DNA from: DASQPA01 sp963757335
GTDB taxonomy: Bacteria > Acidobacteriota > Thermoanaerobaculia > Multivoradales > UBA5704
Length of the DNA stretch: 64,000 bases
NCBI GenBank assembly: GCA_963757335.1
Contig: CAVWRJ010000017.1
Span: 101,395 to 165,394, forward strand
Reading direction: 5' to 3'
The translations under genes were made by a program, and so were the position numbers. Positions 38,387 through 47,143 of this stretch are shown here, one piece after another (the stretch's first letter is position 1; every line of letters starts with the position of its first letter). The notes beneath the pieces are model-generated. The model was given only the letters and a program-made list of their open reading frames with translations. It was not told the origin of the DNA and ran no database searches.

Positions 38387-39361
38387 ATGTTGCACGGAAT
38401 CCTGCAGCAGTTGAAAAATAAGCTGGAAGAGACGCCGGAGGACCGGGAGCGGACGGCGAAGCAGCAGAAGGAAGAGATGCGCAAGCACGTCAACCGCACC
38501 GCGGTCGCCGGGGCGGTCGTCGTCTGGATCGTCGGGATCGGGTTGGGCGCCGCGCTCGTCGCGACCGTCTCGCCGCTCCCCGGGGCCGCGCTGGCTTTCG
38601 TCTCCCTCCTTCTCGGCCTCTACCTGCTGTTCTCCCTGAAGATCGCCAACCAGTGGGAGAAGGCGGTGGTCCTGCGCTTCGGCAAGTACCGCGGCCTCTT
38701 CGGACCGGGCCTCTTCTGGATCGTCCCGGTGGTCGACACCGTGGCCCACTTCGTCGATCAGCGGGTGCGCGCCTCGAACGTCTCCGCCGAGTCGGCGCTC
38801 ACCAGAGACACCGTGCCGGTCAACGTCGACGCCATCGTCTTCTGGCTGGTGTGGGACGCCGAGAAGTCGATCCTGGAGGTCGAGAGCTTCTGGAACGCCA
38901 TCTTCCTCTCCGCCCAGACCGGGCTCCGCGAGGCGATCGGCCGCCATGACCTGGCCGAGATGGTCACCGAGCGGGAGAAGCTCGGCCGTGAGCTGCAGCG
39001 CATCCTCGACGAGAAGACCAACCCCTGGGGGATCACCGTGCAGTCGGTCGAGATCCGCGACGTCAAGATCCCCCCCGATCTGGAGGACGCCATGTCGCGC
39101 CAGGCCCAGGCCGAGCGCGAGCGCCAGGCCCGGATCATCCTCGGCACCGCCGAGACCGAGATCGCCGACAAGTTCGCCCAGGCCGCCCTGGTCTACAACG
39201 GCAACCCGGTCGCCCTGCACCTGCGCGCCATGAACATGCTCTACGAGGCGATCAAGGAGAAGGGGAGCATGGTCATCGTCCCCTCCTCGGCGGTCGAGAC
39301 CATGGGCTTGGGCGCTATGACCGGCCTCGCGTCGCTGGGCGGGGCGAAGGTCGGCGAGTAG
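38387..39361 (+). CDS. Slipin / SPFH (band 7) membrane protein
   Basis: The 324-residue protein has a charged N terminus, a hydrophobic hairpin (residues 40-85), then an SPFH domain: WEKAVVLRFGKYRGLFGPGL, IVPVVDTVAHFVDQRV, TRDTVPVNVDAIVFWLVWD and the conserved TLREAIGRHDLAEMVTER-like block, followed by EIRDVKIPPDLEDAMSRQAQAERERQAR. Stomatin-like proteins form oligomeric membrane scaffolds, often with an NfeD partner; none is encoded here. It shares an operon with the GntR regulator. Confidence 0.9.
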   Translation: MLHGILQQLKNKLEETPEDRERTAKQQKEEMRKHVNRTAVAGAVVVWIVGIGLGAALVATVSPLPGAALAFVSLLLGLYLLFSLKIANQWEKAVVLRFGKYRGLFGPGLFWIVPVVDTVAHFVDQRVRASNVSAESALTRDTVPVNVDAIVFWLVWDAEKSILEVESFWNAIFLSAQTGLREAIGRHDLAEMVTEREKLGRELQRILDEKTNPWGITVQSVEIRDVKIPPDLEDAMSRQAQAERERQARIILGTAETEIADKFAQAALVYNGNPVALHLRAMNMLYEAIKEKGSMVIVPSSAVETMGLGAMTGLASLGGAKVGE

Positions 39362-39371
39362 GTCGTCCCCC

Positions 39372-39465
39372 TCCGTACTGGGCCCGTTTGAACCTGCGGG
39401 CGGTCACCTTCGGGCGCTCCGCGCAGCCAGTCGGCCGTCCTCGGATTCAACGGACCCAGTACGGA
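39372..39465. repeat. Conserved-loop/variable-stem intergenic element, copy B
   Basis: Arms TCCGTACTGGGCCCGTTTGA and its near-complement (39446-39465) enclose a 53-nt loop containing GGGCGCTCCGCGCAGCCAGT. The outer GTCCCC/GGGGAC bases extend the stem. The loop core equals that of copy A over 24 nt, while the arms are unrelated to those of copy A. It lies downstream of the slipin gene. Confidence 0.7.
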
Positions 39466-39484
39466 TGAGGGGACCTCTTCCCTC

Positions 39485-39565
39485 TTTGTCACCAACTTTG
39501 TCACCTATTGCCCCCCTGCCGGCACTTTCCTCCTTGAAGGCTTGGTGATAACTTAGGTCACAAAT
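39485..39565 (+). promoter_or_regulatory. Repeated TTTGTCACC motifs upstream of the sulfate-reduction operon
   Basis: TTTGTCACC occurs at 39485-39493 and again at 39497-39505 (12-bp spacing), and related GGTGATAA and GGTCACAAA sites occur near 39544 and 39556, just before the sulfite reductase start. These may be binding sites for a sulfur- or cysteine-responsive regulator. No regulator is identified. Confidence 0.4.
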
Positions 39566-39579
39566 AGGGAGGAGGGCGG

Positions 39580-41268
39580 ATGTCGCGGGCGCCAGAGATC
39601 GAGCCGGATTGGGAGTTGGTCAGGAAACGGAACTTCGTCGAGCGGCTGAAGCACGAGAAGCCGGGGCTCGACGTCCTCCGTGACCTGCCGGCGATGATCG
39701 AGGCCGGTTACGAAGCGGTTAGAGAGGAGGACATGGTGCGCCTCCAGTGGTACGGCCTCTATCACGACAAGCCCAAGCTCGGCTATTTCATGCTGCGGGT
39801 GAAGACCCCGGGCGGCGTCCTCACCCCGGCGAAGCTCCGCACCATCGGCCGGGTCTCCCAGGAGTACGGCCGCGGTCACGGAGAGCTCACTACCCGGCAG
39901 AACATCCAGCTCCACTGGCTGGCGATGGAGCGCCTGCCGGAGGTCTTGAGCCTCCTCGGCGAGGCGGGCCTGTCGACGACGGGGGCCTGCGGCGACAACG
40001 TCCGGAACGTCACCGGCTGCCCGGTCGCCGGCCTCGATCCGGACGAGCTCTTCGACTGCTCGCCGCTCCTTGAGGAGACCGCCGCGTTCTTCCTCTCTCG
40101 CCCCGAGTACTCGGATCTGCCCCGCAAGCACAAGATCACGATCTCGTCGTGCGCCCACCAGTGCAACGCCCCGGAGATCCACTGCATCGCCCTGATCGGG
40201 ACCCTCTTGGACGGCCGGCCCGGTTTCGGCGTTCGGGTGGGGGGCGGGCTCGCGAGTTGGCCCCGGCTCGCCTCGGAATTGGGCGTCTTCGTGCCCTCTG
40301 AAGAGGCCATCCCGGTCCTCCAGGCCATCGTCGACGTCTGGCGGGAGGACCGCCGGTACCGCCTGTCGCGGGCCCGGGCGCGGCTCAAGTTCATGGTCGA
40401 CGATCTCGGAGTGACTGCCTTCCGGGAGCGGGTCGAGGCCCGCCTCGGCCGCCCCTTGGCAGACGGCGCGGCGCCGCTGGCCCCGGGGGGAGAGCACGAC
40501 CACACGGGGATCCATCCGCAGAAGGGGGAGGGGCTCTACTACGCCGGCTTCCCGGTTCACCTCGGGCTCTGCTCGGCCGAGCAGATGCTGGGATTGGCCG
40601 ATCTCGCGGCGAGCTACGGCGGCGAGATCCGGCTCACCCGGCGGCAGAACTTCATCCTCACCCACATCCCGGAGGCTCGGCTCCCGGAGGTTCTCGCCGA
40701 GGCGGCCCGGCTCGGCTTCCCGCTCGATCCGGCGAGCGCCGGGGGCCTGAAAGCCCTCTCGATCGCCTGCACAGGCGACCCGTTCTGCAACTTCACGGTC
40801 GCCGAGACCAAGGGCCGCCTGGCGACCATCGTCGCCCACCTGGAGACGACCTTCGGCGAGCGGGCGGCGGACCTGCGGCTCAACCTCGACGGCTGCCCCC
40901 ACGCCTGCGCCCACCACTGGACCGGCGACATCGGCCTCCAGGGGACGACGCTCCGCGAGCGCGGTCCCAAGGGCGAGCGGCTGCAGGGCTACGACCTCTT
41001 TCTCCGCGGCGGGCTCGGGCGCGAGGCCGCAATCGGCCGGCCGGTGCTCCGCCGGGTGCCGGGCGAGGAGGTCCACATGGTCATCGAACGGCTCTTCCGT
41101 TCCTACTTAGAATCGAGGCAGGAGGGGGAGAGGATCCAGCAGTTCTTCACCCGCCATGCCGACGAGGAGCTCCTGGCGATGGCCGGGATGGCCGGGATGT
41201 CGGAGATGTCGGGAATGTCGGAGATGGCAGGAAGCGCGGGCACGACGGAAGTGACCCCGTCCAACTGA
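39580..41268 (+). CDS. Assimilatory sulfite (or nitrite) reductase, ferredoxin-type
   Basis: The 562-residue protein contains the duplicated nitrite/sulfite reductase fold. Ferredoxin-like halves are recognisable by YFMLRVKTPGGVLTPAKLR, TTRQNIQLHWL and the second LTRRQNFILTHIPE. The siroheme-4Fe-4S site is CTGDPFCNF followed by NLDGCPHACAHHW (C-x5-C and C-x3-C). Its position directly before cysH and siroheme genes argues for sulfite reduction to sulfide. The C-terminal 40 residues have an odd Met/Gly/Ser repeat (MAGMAGMSEMSGMSEMAG). GGGAGGAGGGCGG precedes the ATG. Confidence 0.88.
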   Translation: MSRAPEIEPDWELVRKRNFVERLKHEKPGLDVLRDLPAMIEAGYEAVREEDMVRLQWYGLYHDKPKLGYFMLRVKTPGGVLTPAKLRTIGRVSQEYGRGHGELTTRQNIQLHWLAMERLPEVLSLLGEAGLSTTGACGDNVRNVTGCPVAGLDPDELFDCSPLLEETAAFFLSRPEYSDLPRKHKITISSCAHQCNAPEIHCIALIGTLLDGRPGFGVRVGGGLASWPRLASELGVFVPSEEAIPVLQAIVDVWREDRRYRLSRARARLKFMVDDLGVTAFRERVEARLGRPLADGAAPLAPGGEHDHTGIHPQKGEGLYYAGFPVHLGLCSAEQMLGLADLAASYGGEIRLTRRQNFILTHIPEARLPEVLAEAARLGFPLDPASAGGLKALSIACTGDPFCNFTVAETKGRLATIVAHLETTFGERAADLRLNLDGCPHACAHHWTGDIGLQGTTLRERGPKGERLQGYDLFLRGGLGREAAIGRPVLRRVPGEEVHMVIERLFRSYLESRQEGERIQQFFTRHADEELLAMAGMAGMSEMSGMSEMAGSAGTTEVTPSN

Positions 41269-41287
41269 GACGAAAAGAGAGGCGAGC

Positions 41288-42109
41288 ATGATCATCGAGC
41301 ACAAGTTCGGGCCAGCCAGCCAGCGGGACTTCCTCGACGAGTACGAGGCGGGCCAACTGGCCAACGATTTCGATTTCGCGACCCCCGAGGAGGTGATCGG
41401 GTGGGCGCTCGAACGCTGGCATTCGCGGCTCGCCATCTGTACCAGCTTTCAGGCCGAGGGCATGGCCATCCTCGACATGGCCTGGCGGATCGACCCCGAG
41501 GTGCGCCTCTTCACCGTCGACACCGGACGTCTGCCGCAAGAGACGTACGACATGATCGAGCAGGTGCGGGAGCGCTATGGGATCGAGATCGAGGTCTACT
41601 TCCCCGACGCCCGGCAGGTCGAGGAGATGGTCGGCCGCTTCGGCCCCAACCTCTTCCAGAAGGCGGTCTCGGCGCGTCTGCACTGCTGCAGCGTGAGGAA
41701 GGTCGAGCCCATCCGCGGGGTGCTCGAGGGGCTCGACGCCTGGGTGACCGGCCTCCGCCGCGAGCAGTGGGCGAGCCGGGCGAACACCCGGAAGATCGAG
41801 ATCGACCACGATCATGGCGGTCTCGCGAAGATCAACCCGCTGGCCGACTGGACGATCGGGGAGGTCCAGGAGTACAACCAGGCCCACGACGTCCCGGTCC
41901 ACCCGCTCTACTTGAAGGGCTACACGAGCATCGGCTGCACCCCCTGCACCCGGGCCACCCAGGTCGGGGAGGATCCGCGGGCCGGCCGCTGGTGGTGGGA
42001 GAAGAACGCCCCCAAGGAGTGCGGCATCCACTGTCCGATCGAGACCGGCGGCTTCGAGCACGAGGTAGAGGCGATCCTCCACGGCAAGGCCACGGGGCCG
42101 CAAGGCTAA
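41288..42109 (+). CDS. cysH: Adenylyl-sulfate/phosphoadenylyl-sulfate reductase
   Basis: The 273-residue protein has the PP-loop fold: TSFQAEGMAILDMAW for nucleotide binding, LFTVDTGRLPQETY and GLRREQWASRA. The CC...CxxC pattern (ARLHCCSVRKVEP; SIGCTPCTRA) binds a 4Fe-4S cluster and marks the APS-reducing type. The catalytic cysteine is in KECGIHC near the C terminus. It makes sulfite for the upstream reductase and starts 19 bp after it. Confidence 0.93.
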   Translation: MIIEHKFGPASQRDFLDEYEAGQLANDFDFATPEEVIGWALERWHSRLAICTSFQAEGMAILDMAWRIDPEVRLFTVDTGRLPQETYDMIEQVRERYGIEIEVYFPDARQVEEMVGRFGPNLFQKAVSARLHCCSVRKVEPIRGVLEGLDAWVTGLRREQWASRANTRKIEIDHDHGGLAKINPLADWTIGEVQEYNQAHDVPVHPLYLKGYTSIGCTPCTRATQVGEDPRAGRWWWEKNAPKECGIHCPIETGGFEHEVEAILHGKATGPQG

Positions 42110-42113
42110 AAAG

Positions 42114-42578
42114 ATGCCGGAAGCCCCCGCTCTCCTGGCCCTGGACGCGGCCCAGGGTGAGGTCGTTCGCCGCGAGATCGAGGCGCTCACCGCCTCGCTG
42201 CCGCCGGACGCCAGCGACCGCTACAGCCACCTCGCCCGGGCGGTCGCCGCGGGCGAGGTGGACGAGTCGCTTCTCCCCCGGCTGGAGGAGGTGCTCGACC
42301 TCTCGCTCGCCACCGGCCGCACCCGGCGGCTCCACGGGGCCGAGGGCGAGCAGGCGCTCCTCCGTCTCTTCCGCCAGACCCCCAGAGGCCTCGCCCTGGC
42401 GCGGACGGTCGAGGGGGCGAACCGCGCTCTTTCCGCCCTCGCCGGCCAAGTGATCCAGGGGCTCTCCTTCAGCCCTCGGGCGCCCGGCGCCTTTCGCCTC
42501 GAGATCGCCACCGACTCCTGCCAGCTCACCCTGGAGATCGACCGCTCCGGGGTCACCGTCGACAGCGTCGAGGTCTGA
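42114..42578 (+). CDS. Hypothetical protein in the sulfate-assimilation operon
   Basis: The 154-residue product has no recognised domain. It has a helical N-terminal two-thirds (EVVRREIEALTASL, EVDESLLPRLEEVLDLSLATGR, EQALLRLFRQTPRGLALART) and a C-terminal beta-rich segment (GAFRLEIATDSCQLTLEIDR). It is tightly packed: four bases after cysH and ten before the precorrin-2 dehydrogenase gene. Co-expression suggests a role in sulfite reduction or siroheme handling, but nothing in the sequence shows it. Confidence 0.65.
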   Translation: MPEAPALLALDAAQGEVVRREIEALTASLPPDASDRYSHLARAVAAGEVDESLLPRLEEVLDLSLATGRTRRLHGAEGEQALLRLFRQTPRGLALARTVEGANRALSALAGQVIQGLSFSPRAPGAFRLEIATDSCQLTLEIDRSGVTVDSVEV

Positions 42579-42588
42579 CGGTCGCGCT

Positions 42589-43318
42589 ATGTCGTACTAC
42601 CCCATCTATCTGGATCTCCGGGACCGCCTCTCAGTGGTGGTCGGCGGCACGGCGCTCGCCGAGGAGAAGGCCCGGGGTCTCCTCGCCGCCGGCTCGCGGG
42701 TGACGGTGATCGCCCCGGCAGGGGACGGCCGGGCTCGCCGAGCTGGCCCGCGGGGAGGCCCTGGTGCATCTCGCGCGGGGTTTCAAGGACGGGGACCTGG
42801 CCGGAGCGGCGCTCGTCATCGTCACGGAGAACGATCCGGGGGTGCGGGACGCGGTTTTCGCCGAGGCCCGGGAGGGGAACGTCCTTATCAACACCGTCGA
42901 CGACCTGCCGCGGTGCAACTGGATCGCCCCTTCGATTCTGCGGCGGGGCCACCTGACGATCGCGATCTCGACCGCGGGCAAGGCTCCGGTCCTCGCGGTG
43001 CGACTGCGGCAACGCTTGGAGAGTGAGATCGGCTTTGAGCATGCCCGGTTCCTGGAGATGGCTTCCGAGGTGCGGGCTCCACTCGCGGCGCGGCACCCTG
43101 ATTTCGAGGAGCGGCGGGCGCGGTGGTATCGGCTCGTCGACTCGGATGTTCTGGAGCTACTGCGTCGGGGGGAGGAGACGGCGGCTCACGGGAGGTTCTT
43201 GGAATTTCTCGGCGTTGCGCCGCCTGCGCGAAGTTTCGCCCGAGCTGCTGGATCGGGCTCCGGGCGGTGCTCGAATACGCCCTTCGGGCGATGTCCAGAT
43301 ACGCCCTTCGGGCTGTAG
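42589..43318 (+). CDS. Precorrin-2 dehydrogenase/ferrochelatase domain, one frameshift
   Basis: The N-terminal half (YPIYLDLRDRLSVVVGGTALAEEKARGLLAAG) is the NAD-binding Rossmann fold of the Met8p/CysG-N family. After a shift at about 42735 (one extra G in GGCCGGGCTC) it continues LARGEALVHLARGF, INTVDDLPRCNWIAPSILRR, LTIAISTAGKAPVLAVRLR. It converts precorrin-2 to sirohydrochlorin and may insert iron to make siroheme. The last 25 residues (GSGSGRCSNTPFGRCPDTPFGL) are encoded by the inverted-repeat element C and are not part of the conserved domain. Confidence 0.8.
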
Positions 43319-43357
43319 CGACTGCGCTCCGTCCTCGCCCGATCCAGCAGCTCGGGC
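43238..43357. repeat. Conserved-loop/variable-stem intergenic element, copy C
   Basis: Perfect 21-bp inverted repeats (43238-43258, beginning GCCCGAGCTGCTGG, and 43337-43357) enclose a 78-nt loop. The loop holds two copies of ATACGCCCTTCGGGC and the phrase GACTGCGCTCCGTCCTCG, related to the loop core of copies A and B. The left arm lies inside the 3' end of the precorrin-2 dehydrogenase gene. Confidence 0.7.
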
Positions 43358-43390
43358 TTCCTGGATCGAGCGACCTCTTCCCGTGGAGCA

Positions 43391-44194
43391 GTGGTGAGCG
43401 GAGTTGTCTATCTGGTCGGGGCGGGGCCGGGCGATCCCGAGCTGATCACGGTCAAGGGATTGAAGTGTCTGCAGCGGGCGGATGTGGTGGTTTATGACCG
43501 GCTGGTGAATCCTGCTCTGCTGGCGGAGGCTCCGGGGACGGCTCGGCGGGTCTATGCCGGGAAGAGTCCGGGTCGGGAGGCTCTGCGGCAGGAGGAGATC
43601 GACGCTTTGATCGTCCGCCACGCTCGCGCCGGCCGGGTGGTGGTGCGGCTCAAGGGGGGCGATCCGTTCGTCTTTGGCCGCGGCGGAGAAGAGGCTCTGG
43701 CCTGCGCCGCGGCCGGAATCGCCTGGGAGGTGGTGCCAGGTGTTTCGAGCGCCCTGGCCGCCCCGGCGAGCGCGGGCATTCCCCTGACCCACCGTGGTGT
43801 AGCCTCGGGGTTCGCCGTCGTCACCGGCCACTGCCTGGGCGAGGACCGGGTCGATTGGGCCGCCCTGGCGCGGATCGACACTTTAGTCGTCCTCATGGGG
43901 GCCGCCCGCCTGGAGGAGATCGCCGAGATCCTCTTGCGGCACGGCCGGCCGGCGGATCATCCGGTCGCGGTCGTCGAGCGCGGGACGTTGCCGGAGAGCC
44001 GGCTCTGGACCGGCACCCTTGGCGAGCTGGCCGCCGGGGAGAGGATGGGGATCGGCTCGCCGGCCACCCTGGTCGTGGGAGAGGTCGTGCGGGTGCGGGA
44101 GAGCCTCTTCGGCTCTGCCGAGGAGGGCAACGAGGGAGAGAGCCGCCGCGCGACCGAGTTCCCCGCCACAGCGCTCCAAGCCATGAGCAGGTAG
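43391..44194 (+). CDS. cobA: Uroporphyrinogen-III C-methyltransferase
   Basis: The 267-residue protein shows the tetrapyrrole methylase pattern: VYLVGAGPGDPELITVKGLK, VVVYDRLVNP, VRLKGGDPFVFGRGGEEA, EVVPGVSSALAAPASAGIPLTHR, and LVVLMGA. It makes precorrin-2, the precursor of the siroheme needed by the sulfite reductase. It starts at GTG 43391 (a second GTG follows directly). The tail (ESRRATEFPATALQAMSR) is unconserved. Confidence 0.93.
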   Translation: MVSGVVYLVGAGPGDPELITVKGLKCLQRADVVVYDRLVNPALLAEAPGTARRVYAGKSPGREALRQEEIDALIVRHARAGRVVVRLKGGDPFVFGRGGEEALACAAAGIAWEVVPGVSSALAAPASAGIPLTHRGVASGFAVVTGHCLGEDRVDWAALARIDTLVVLMGAARLEEIAEILLRHGRPADHPVAVVERGTLPESRLWTGTLGELAAGERMGIGSPATLVVGEVVRVRESLFGSAEEGNEGESRRATEFPATALQAMSR

Positions 44195-44199
44195 ATCCA

Positions 44200-44525
44200 G
44201 ATCCGAGATACGGCTCTCCAAGCGTGAGCGAGGCGTCTCAAAGTCAGGGGTACGGGTCTCCAGACCAGAGATACGGGGACTCCGACTCGGAGATACGGGG
44301 CGCAAGGTTCGAGATACGGGCCTCCAGGCCGGAGACACGGGGGCGCAGACTCAGAGACACAGGGGCGCAGAGTCTGAGACACGGGGCCCAGGCCGGAGAC
44401 ACGGGGGCGCAGGCTCAGGGATACGGGTCTCCAGGCCGGAGACACGGGGACTCAGACTCAGAGACACGGGGGCTCAGACTCAGAGTACGGGGGCGCAGAG
44501 TCTGAGTACGGGGGCGCAGAGTCTG
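44200..44525. repeat. Degenerate 20-23 bp minisatellite
   Basis: About fourteen units built on GAGACACGGGGGCGCAGACT or GAGTACGGGGGCGCAGAGTCT lie between the convergent cobA and oxygenase genes. Unit length varies between about 19 and 23 bp, and the last units are the most alike. No spacers of uniform length exist, so this is not a CRISPR array. No coding function is apparent. Confidence 0.8.
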
Positions 44526-44537
44526 TCCGCGACGGAC

Positions 44538-45293
44538 CTATCTGGCTGCGAAACGCCGCAGCCGTTGCGCCCAGGACCTCGCCGGCGGCGCCTCCTCCGC
44601 GTCCAAGCCGGTACCCAGGTAGCGGTGGAGCGGCGTCGGATCGCCGGGGGGCCACATCGGGCTGACCGAGCCGGTGCGATAGAACGTCACCGTCACGCAA
44701 CGCCGCGATTTGCGGCAGCTCTCGGCGACCGGCTGGACCGCGTGCCAGGAGCAGTCCGAGCGCACCAGCACGGCGGAATTGCCGACCAGCGGCAGGATCC
44801 GGGTGACGACGTCGTCCGGGTTGCCGGTACGGAGGATGCTCAAACACCCCCCGTCGCTCGGATTCCAGGTGCGGTTGAAGTAGAGGACGTGGGTGACCCG
44901 CTTGTACGGCAGGTCGAGATGAGGGCCGAGGCTCGATCCCGGTCCGTAGTGATAGACGTTCGCCTCGATCGGTGCGGCGGTGAGGTCGTATCCGGTCAGC
45001 AACGACATGGCGCTCCGGTACTCCGGCGAGAGCAGGTCGTGGGCCAGCTCCCGCCAGGCGTCGGAGAGCTCGGCGGCATGGGCGACGGTGTCCTCTCCGA
45101 GCTTGAGCAGCGCCGAGGCCTCGTACAGGTACTCCTTCTCTCCGTCGTGTCCGGACAGGGTCTTGAAGTGATCGCGCGGATAGGTCGCGGCGAGCGCCGC
45201 TGCCGCCTCGGGCGCGAACAGGCCGCCGATCTCCGCCCAGGAGTACGGCTGGGTCTCCAGGGTGTGCCGGGCGATCTGGGTCAAGTCGAGCAT
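44538..45293 (-). CDS. 2-oxoglutarate/Fe(II)-dependent dioxygenase family protein
   Basis: The 251-residue protein has the double-stranded beta-helix metal site: His and Asp in LGPHLDLPYK, the distal His in SDCSWHAVQPV, and an Arg/Lys-rich segment (SCRKSRRCVTVTFYR) in the position of the 2OG-binding Arg. It should hydroxylate a substrate such as a sugar, amino acid or peptide; none can be named. It is 22 bp downstream of the pyruvyl transferase gene, so the pair may modify a cell-surface glycan. Confidence 0.78.
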   Translation of the reverse strand: MLDLTQIARHTLETQPYSWAEIGGLFAPEAAAALAATYPRDHFKTLSGHDGEKEYLYEASALLKLGEDTVAHAAELSDAWRELAHDLLSPEYRSAMSLLTGYDLTAAPIEANVYHYGPGSSLGPHLDLPYKRVTHVLYFNRTWNPSDGGCLSILRTGNPDDVVTRILPLVGNSAVLVRSDCSWHAVQPVAESCRKSRRCVTVTFYRTGSVSPMWPPGDPTPLHRYLGTGLDAEEAPPARSWAQRLRRFAAR

Positions 45294-45315
45294 GTTCTCT
45301 CCCGCAGCGAGTCCT

Positions 45316-46695
45316 TTACCGCCCCAGACGCCGGCCGACGAAGCGCAGCGGGGAGGTGAGTTTCCAGGAGGTCGATCTCAGCAGCTGCGCGATGCGGTAG
45401 TCACGGGTCGAGATCTCCGTCCGGGCCAGGGCCAGCAGCCGGCGGAGCTCTGCGATCCGCTCTTCGCTCTTTGCCCGCTCCGTCTCGACCACGCTCCGCG
45501 CCTCGAGGGCCGCGACCGCCGCGTCCCGCCGGAGGGCCGCCTCCTCCAACACCCCCGGCAGCGATTGCCAGAACCGGCCGACCGCCACCGGCGTGCCGGT
45601 GAGGCCGCCCTCTAAGACGGCAGCGATTCTGTCCCAGTGCTCGGCGAGCCGATCGCGGGCGGCGTCGACCTGCGGCGCGACCGGAGACCTCCCCAGCCGA
45701 GAGAGAAAACCGCTCGGATCCGAATCTTCTTCCGTGGGGAGCGGATAGATCCCGGGGAGCTCCGCCAAGCCTGGGAACTTCCCCAGCTTGAGGTTCGCCG
45801 GGGTAAAGATGGGGACGCCCGCGGTGAGCGCGGTGATCGCGAGATGAAAGCTGGGGCCGATCACCGCCGCTGCCTGCTGGATGAGCTCGGCGAGCAACAG
45901 CGGCTGCGGCGCGGCGGGCAGCTGGACGAGCCCTGGCAGGTCGGCATCCAGGTGCGCCGTGCTGTCGCCGTTCACCGGGCCGATCGGCAGGGCCAGAAAG
46001 CGGTAGCCCCGCAGCCGGTCGGCATGGCGCTTGAGGAAGCGGCAGCAGGAGTCCAGGCCGCGAACCCCCTGGAGGATGATGTAGGGCCCGGTCAGCCCAC
46101 ACGCCTCCCGGAGCCGGTTGAGCTCGAACGAAGGCGGGTCCGCCAACAGGCGCCGGATGCCGAAAACGGTGTCGGGCACGATGGCGATGCGGTCGGGGCT
46201 GACGAAGCGCGCGAGCGCCGCCCGCGACGGCTCGTCGCGCACCGCGATGTAGGAGCTCTGCCCGAAAGCCAGCTCCATCAGCGGATCGCCCCAGGCCGGG
46301 AGGTCGTCGTAGCTCACACCGGGCGCGTTCCAGAGCAGCGGCAGGCCGTGCTGGAGGGCGATCAGCGCCGGCGAGAGCCAGAAGCCGGTGGGGTGATGGA
46401 TGGCCGAGGTCGGCGGGCCATACCCGGCCGCCACCTGCTTGTCGAAACGGACGAGGAAGCCCCCGCCGGCCAGAAGGCCGTCGAGGCCGGCGGCGAGCCG
46501 CGGCAGCTCCGTCACCGAGGTCACCGGAAAGGGCCACTCTCCAGCCGACTTCGCGGTGTACGAGAAGCAGTGGATCTGGACCCGGCCGAGCCGCTCCGCC
46601 AGCTCCGCCTCGGCGATCAGCGGGAAGAGCAGATCGCCGTAATTTTCGACATCAAAGGTGCCAACCAGGCCGATCTGCCACTCCCGAGTACTCAT
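45316..46695 (-). CDS. Polysaccharide pyruvyl transferase family protein
   Basis: Residues 1-330 match the PS_pyruv_trans domain: IGLVGTFDVENYGDLLFPLIA at the start (the typical N-Y-G-D motif), LLAGGGFLVRFD, WNAPGVSYDDLP, SYIAVRDEPS, IAIVPDTVFGI, and VIGPSFHLAITALTAGVPIFTP. The C-terminal 110 residues form a coiled-coil-like helix ending in YRIAQLLRSTSWKLTSPLRF, a tail common in glycosyltransferases of rhamnan and O-antigen clusters. It probably adds pyruvyl ketals to a surface polysaccharide. Confidence 0.85.
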   Translation of the reverse strand: MSTREWQIGLVGTFDVENYGDLLFPLIAEAELAERLGRVQIHCFSYTAKSAGEWPFPVTSVTELPRLAAGLDGLLAGGGFLVRFDKQVAAGYGPPTSAIHHPTGFWLSPALIALQHGLPLLWNAPGVSYDDLPAWGDPLMELAFGQSSYIAVRDEPSRAALARFVSPDRIAIVPDTVFGIRRLLADPPSFELNRLREACGLTGPYIILQGVRGLDSCCRFLKRHADRLRGYRFLALPIGPVNGDSTAHLDADLPGLVQLPAAPQPLLLAELIQQAAAVIGPSFHLAITALTAGVPIFTPANLKLGKFPGLAELPGIYPLPTEEDSDPSGFLSRLGRSPVAPQVDAARDRLAEHWDRIAAVLEGGLTGTPVAVGRFWQSLPGVLEEAALRRDAAVAALEARSVVETERAKSEERIAELRRLLALARTEISTRDYRIAQLLRSTSWKLTSPLRFVGRRLGR

Positions 46696-46789
46696 GCGCG
46701 CGGCATCCTATCAGGGCTCGCGCGCCGATCTTCGACCTTCCGCGAATGAAAGGCAGGGGCCGGAGCTCCCCGGCTCCGGCCCTCGCGAG

Positions 46790-47143
46790 TTACCTCCCGT
46801 TCGGATCAATGCCCGAGCCCGCATCTCCGGCGGGGAGGGTCTCCCATTTTGTCGGGTGCCGGCGGGTGTTCTGCCGTTCGGATCGAGGATGCTCCCCGCA
46901 GGGTACCGCGTTGCTGTCGACCCAGGGGAGGCAGGAGATCGTCGTCACCCGCCCCGGCACGACCACAGCGTCGACGCTGAGCACTCCGCTCGCTTGTCCC
47001 ATCTCTGCCATCACCAGAACCCGAGTCGGCCCCGCGGGCGCTGCGAGGCGCTCGCCGGGGCTTCCCGAGCGGTCGCCCACACGCACGGTCACGGACGCCA
47101 GCCTCGGGAGCAGCCCGACGTCGACAGAGACCCAACCGGTCAT
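46790..47143 (-). CDS. Hypothetical protein coupled to the upstream beta-rich protein
   Basis: The 117-residue frame starts with an ATG that overlaps the stop of the upstream gene (ATGA). Its first 75 residues look beta-rich (WVSVDVGLLPRLASVTVRVG, RVLVMAEMGQASGVLSVDAV) and could be a small Ig-like domain. The last 40 are low in hydrophobicity and may not be conserved. There is no recognised family. Confidence 0.45.
   Translation of the reverse strand: MTGWVSVDVGLLPRLASVTVRVGDRSGSPGERLAAPAGPTRVLVMAEMGQASGVLSVDAVVVPGRVTTISCLPWVDSNAVPCGEHPRSERQNTRRHPTKWETLPAGDAGSGIDPNGR

Noticed and set aside
43319..43390. Continuation of the siroheme synthase as one CysG-like fusion with CobA
   Set aside because: Stop codons and the inverted-repeat element separate the two genes, and cobA has its own GTG start.
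44200..44525. CRISPR array
   Set aside because: Units are contiguous, with no spacers of uniform length, and no cas genes are present.
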